Below, piece by piece: positions 4,317-5,600 of a stretch of 5,600 nucleotides of DNA. The notes below the pieces were generated by a model. That model had not been told where the DNA came from, searched no databases, and worked only from the letters and a program-made list of their open reading frames with translations. The stretch is from Thermoplasmatota archaeon (GTDB lineage: Archaea > Thermoplasmatota > E2 > DHVEG-1): contig JAGXLH010000102.1 of the NCBI GenBank assembly GCA_018334795.1, positions 1 through 5,600 on the forward strand. The letters are read 5' to 3'. The translations under genes were made by a program, and so were the position numbers. Numbering within the stretch: the stretch's first letter is position 1; each line of letters begins with the position of its first letter.

Positions 4317-5501
4317 ATGACTAAACTTATTTGTTCGAAATGTATGAAAGTTCATGAGACAACACATCCAACAACTTGTCCAACCTGTCATGCATCAAAA
4401 GAATACCTGTATAATTTCAAAAATAGTGATGCATTTCTAAAAAAAGAAGTATCACGAATCATTCAAGAACGAAAAGATCTTGGTTTGGACGGATTAGTAG
4501 AGGGTCTTGATTCAATAATAATTAACACTGAACCACACTTACGAGTTGCTGCTGCAACTGATCTTATCCGCTCAACGGGACTATCTTTTTCAGAAGCATT
4601 TGAAGATGATCAGTTTAAAACAATAGTGCTTACTCATCCAGATTCAGCATCATTTTTGATTCGATCCCGAAAGCAAAACGTTCAACATGAAAACAATCCC
4701 TTTTTTGAATTTAATACACATCCGAAATCCCAACATGTGCCAAATACTCGACTTGAAACTTTTTTATTCACCACTCCAAACATCAAAAAATACGTTCAAA
4801 TTCAAAAAAAACGGGGTGTCAATTTCCTTACTGATGATATCATTCAAGATAAAAATTATTCTTTTATCCAAACCATTCCCTCACAATACACCGGTAACTC
4901 CATTGGATTAATACAATGGCATAAAGAAAACAAATCATACCAGTCATCAAATTCTGAAAAACTACATATTCCGTTAGAAAAACCCAAAAAATCATATTTA
5001 CAAAACATAAAACAACTTGACCATACCGCAACACGAGTACGTGCCACCGATAGAGATGCCGCAATCATTGAATTCATGGAACTAACAAATTATTATTTTG
5101 ATTTTGCAATTTATGTAAAATTGTTTAATTCAATTACTAATGTTGCCCGGCTTTCAGCTGATGATTTCGCTATGGTTTTTACCTCTGGAGTCGTTCCGTA
5201 TAAGAATGATGAAGAATCAGGCCCGACAGAAAAATTTATTCATAATTATGGTACACGAGTTCATCATATGGCATTTCACACTGAAAACATTGAAGAAACA
5301 TTTAGTCAATTAAAACAAAACCAAATGGAATTTCTCATTGGATTAGTTGGATCGGAAAAAGATGGATTAAAACAAACGTTTACAAAACCATCTCCATCAA
5401 CTCTTCTTGTAAATGAATACATTCATCGCTATGGTGATTTTGATGGATTTTTTACAAAAAATAATGTCACCCAACTTACCGAAGCAACAGACAAACAATA
5501 A
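4317..5501 (+). CDS. Rubredoxin-like knuckle fused to HPPD-like VOC dioxygenase
   Basis: The protein has 394 residues from the ATG. Residues 4-34 form a rubredoxin-like iron or zinc knuckle: CxxC at 6-9, CPTC at 21-24, and VHE and ASKEY spacing like the C-terminal domain of rubrerythrin. The glycines that normally follow each CxxC are Met10 and His25. Two vicinal-oxygen-chelate domains follow, at about 65-204 and 232-371. The second resembles the catalytic half of 4-hydroxyphenylpyruvate dioxygenase (HPPD). It has LDH (His236), VHHMAF (His317), FTKP and NEYIHR (Glu367), which together supply the His-His-Glu iron site. HPPD turns 4-hydroxyphenylpyruvate into homogentisate with O2, but the substrate here is unproven. 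The frame is open to a GTG at 4299; the ATG is preferred because it places the knuckle at the N-terminus and has GTTGAT four bases upstream. A probable AhpD-family gene starts 28 bases downstream. Confidence 0.78.
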   Translation: MTKLICSKCMKVHETTHPTTCPTCHASKEYLYNFKNSDAFLKKEVSRIIQERKDLGLDGLVEGLDSIIINTEPHLRVAAATDLIRSTGLSFSEAFEDDQFKTIVLTHPDSASFLIRSRKQNVQHENNPFFEFNTHPKSQHVPNTRLETFLFTTPNIKKYVQIQKKRGVNFLTDDIIQDKNYSFIQTIPSQYTGNSIGLIQWHKENKSYQSSNSEKLHIPLEKPKKSYLQNIKQLDHTATRVRATDRDAAIIEFMELTNYYFDFAIYVKLFNSITNVARLSADDFAMVFTSGVVPYKNDEESGPTEKFIHNYGTRVHHMAFHTENIEETFSQLKQNQMEFLIGLVGSEKDGLKQTFTKPSPSTLLVNEYIHRYGDFDGFFTKNNVTQLTEATDKQ

Positions 5502-5518
5502 CAAAACAACACTATGAT

Positions 5519-5524
5519 TGTGAT
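5519..5524 (+). promoter_or_regulatory. Ribosome site for the downstream partial gene
   Basis: TGTGAT, one mismatch from the archaeal GGTGAT, lies five bases before the ATG at 5530. It helps choose this start over the out-of-frame ATG at 5514. Confidence 0.45.
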
Positions 5525-5529
5525 CTCGT

Positions 5530-5600
5530 ATGGCATGGATAGAAACAATCGATGAAACAGATGCAGATGATGATCTGAAAAAAATGTATAAAAAACTTAA
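5530..5600 (+). CDS. Start of a probable AhpD/carboxymuconolactone-decarboxylase family gene (partial)
   Basis: Only the first 23 residues are inside the window; the frame is open to the right edge. They begin MAWIETIDE and continue with acidic residues and an LKKMYKKL helix. This closely resembles the N-terminus of peroxidase-related proteins of the AhpD/carboxymuconolactone decarboxylase family, which often open with MAWI and a similar acidic turn before L..LY. Members reduce peroxides through a CxxC pair or act in aromatic ring degradation. The deciding CxxC...H motif lies outside the window, so the function is not shown. The gene starts 28 bases after the HPPD-like gene on the same strand, which suggests one operon. 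Confidence 0.6.
   Translation, partial: MAWIETIDETDADDDLKKMYKKL

Overview
The window looks like a piece of an AT-rich archaeal genome. The evidence is indirect but consistent. It has a hypC-hypD pair for [NiFe]-hydrogenase maturation and a Dps-like (DPSL) ferritin. TATA-type promoter elements, in two cases about 27 bases upstream of the start codon, suggest leaderless mRNAs. Some starts carry GGAGG/GGTGAT-type Shine-Dalgarno sequences. I cannot fix the lineage from the sequence alone; a euryarchaeal or Thermoplasmatota-like anaerobe is a reasonable guess, not a result.

Layout. Positions 1-130 hold a promoter for the left operon. Positions 131-1443 encode HypC and HypD, whose reading frames overlap by one base. 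A 63-base gap with a small inverted repeat leads to a 185-residue protein of unknown function (1507-2064), probably in the same direction of transcription. Next is a 395-base gap (2065-2459) between convergent genes. It carries T-rich terminator-like sequence, a BRE/TATA-like element and a strong 16-bp inverted repeat, and together these suggest a structured non-coding RNA, a two-way terminator, or both.

On the minus strand, 2460-3245 encodes a membrane protein built from two copies of one module. It is divergent from a DPSL-type ferritin (3386-3877). A small two-helix membrane protein (3889-4152, minus) converges on the ferritin gene with only 11 bases between the stops. From 4317 the plus strand carries a two-domain vicinal-oxygen-chelate protein resembling 4-hydroxyphenylpyruvate dioxygenase, with a rubredoxin-like four-cysteine knuckle at its N-terminus. 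Just after it, running off the right edge, is the start of what looks like an AhpD/carboxymuconolactone-decarboxylase family gene.

How the genes may fit together. HypC and HypD assemble the Fe(CN)2CO group of [NiFe]-hydrogenase. The right half is a loose set of iron- and oxygen-related genes: the DPSL ferritin, an iron-dependent-dioxygenase-like protein and a likely peroxidase-family protein. This would suit a hydrogen-metabolising organism that must handle oxygen or peroxide, but the link is inferred from gene proximity. The most unusual items are the rubredoxin-like/HPPD-like fusion and the structured intergenic element at about 2230-2460.
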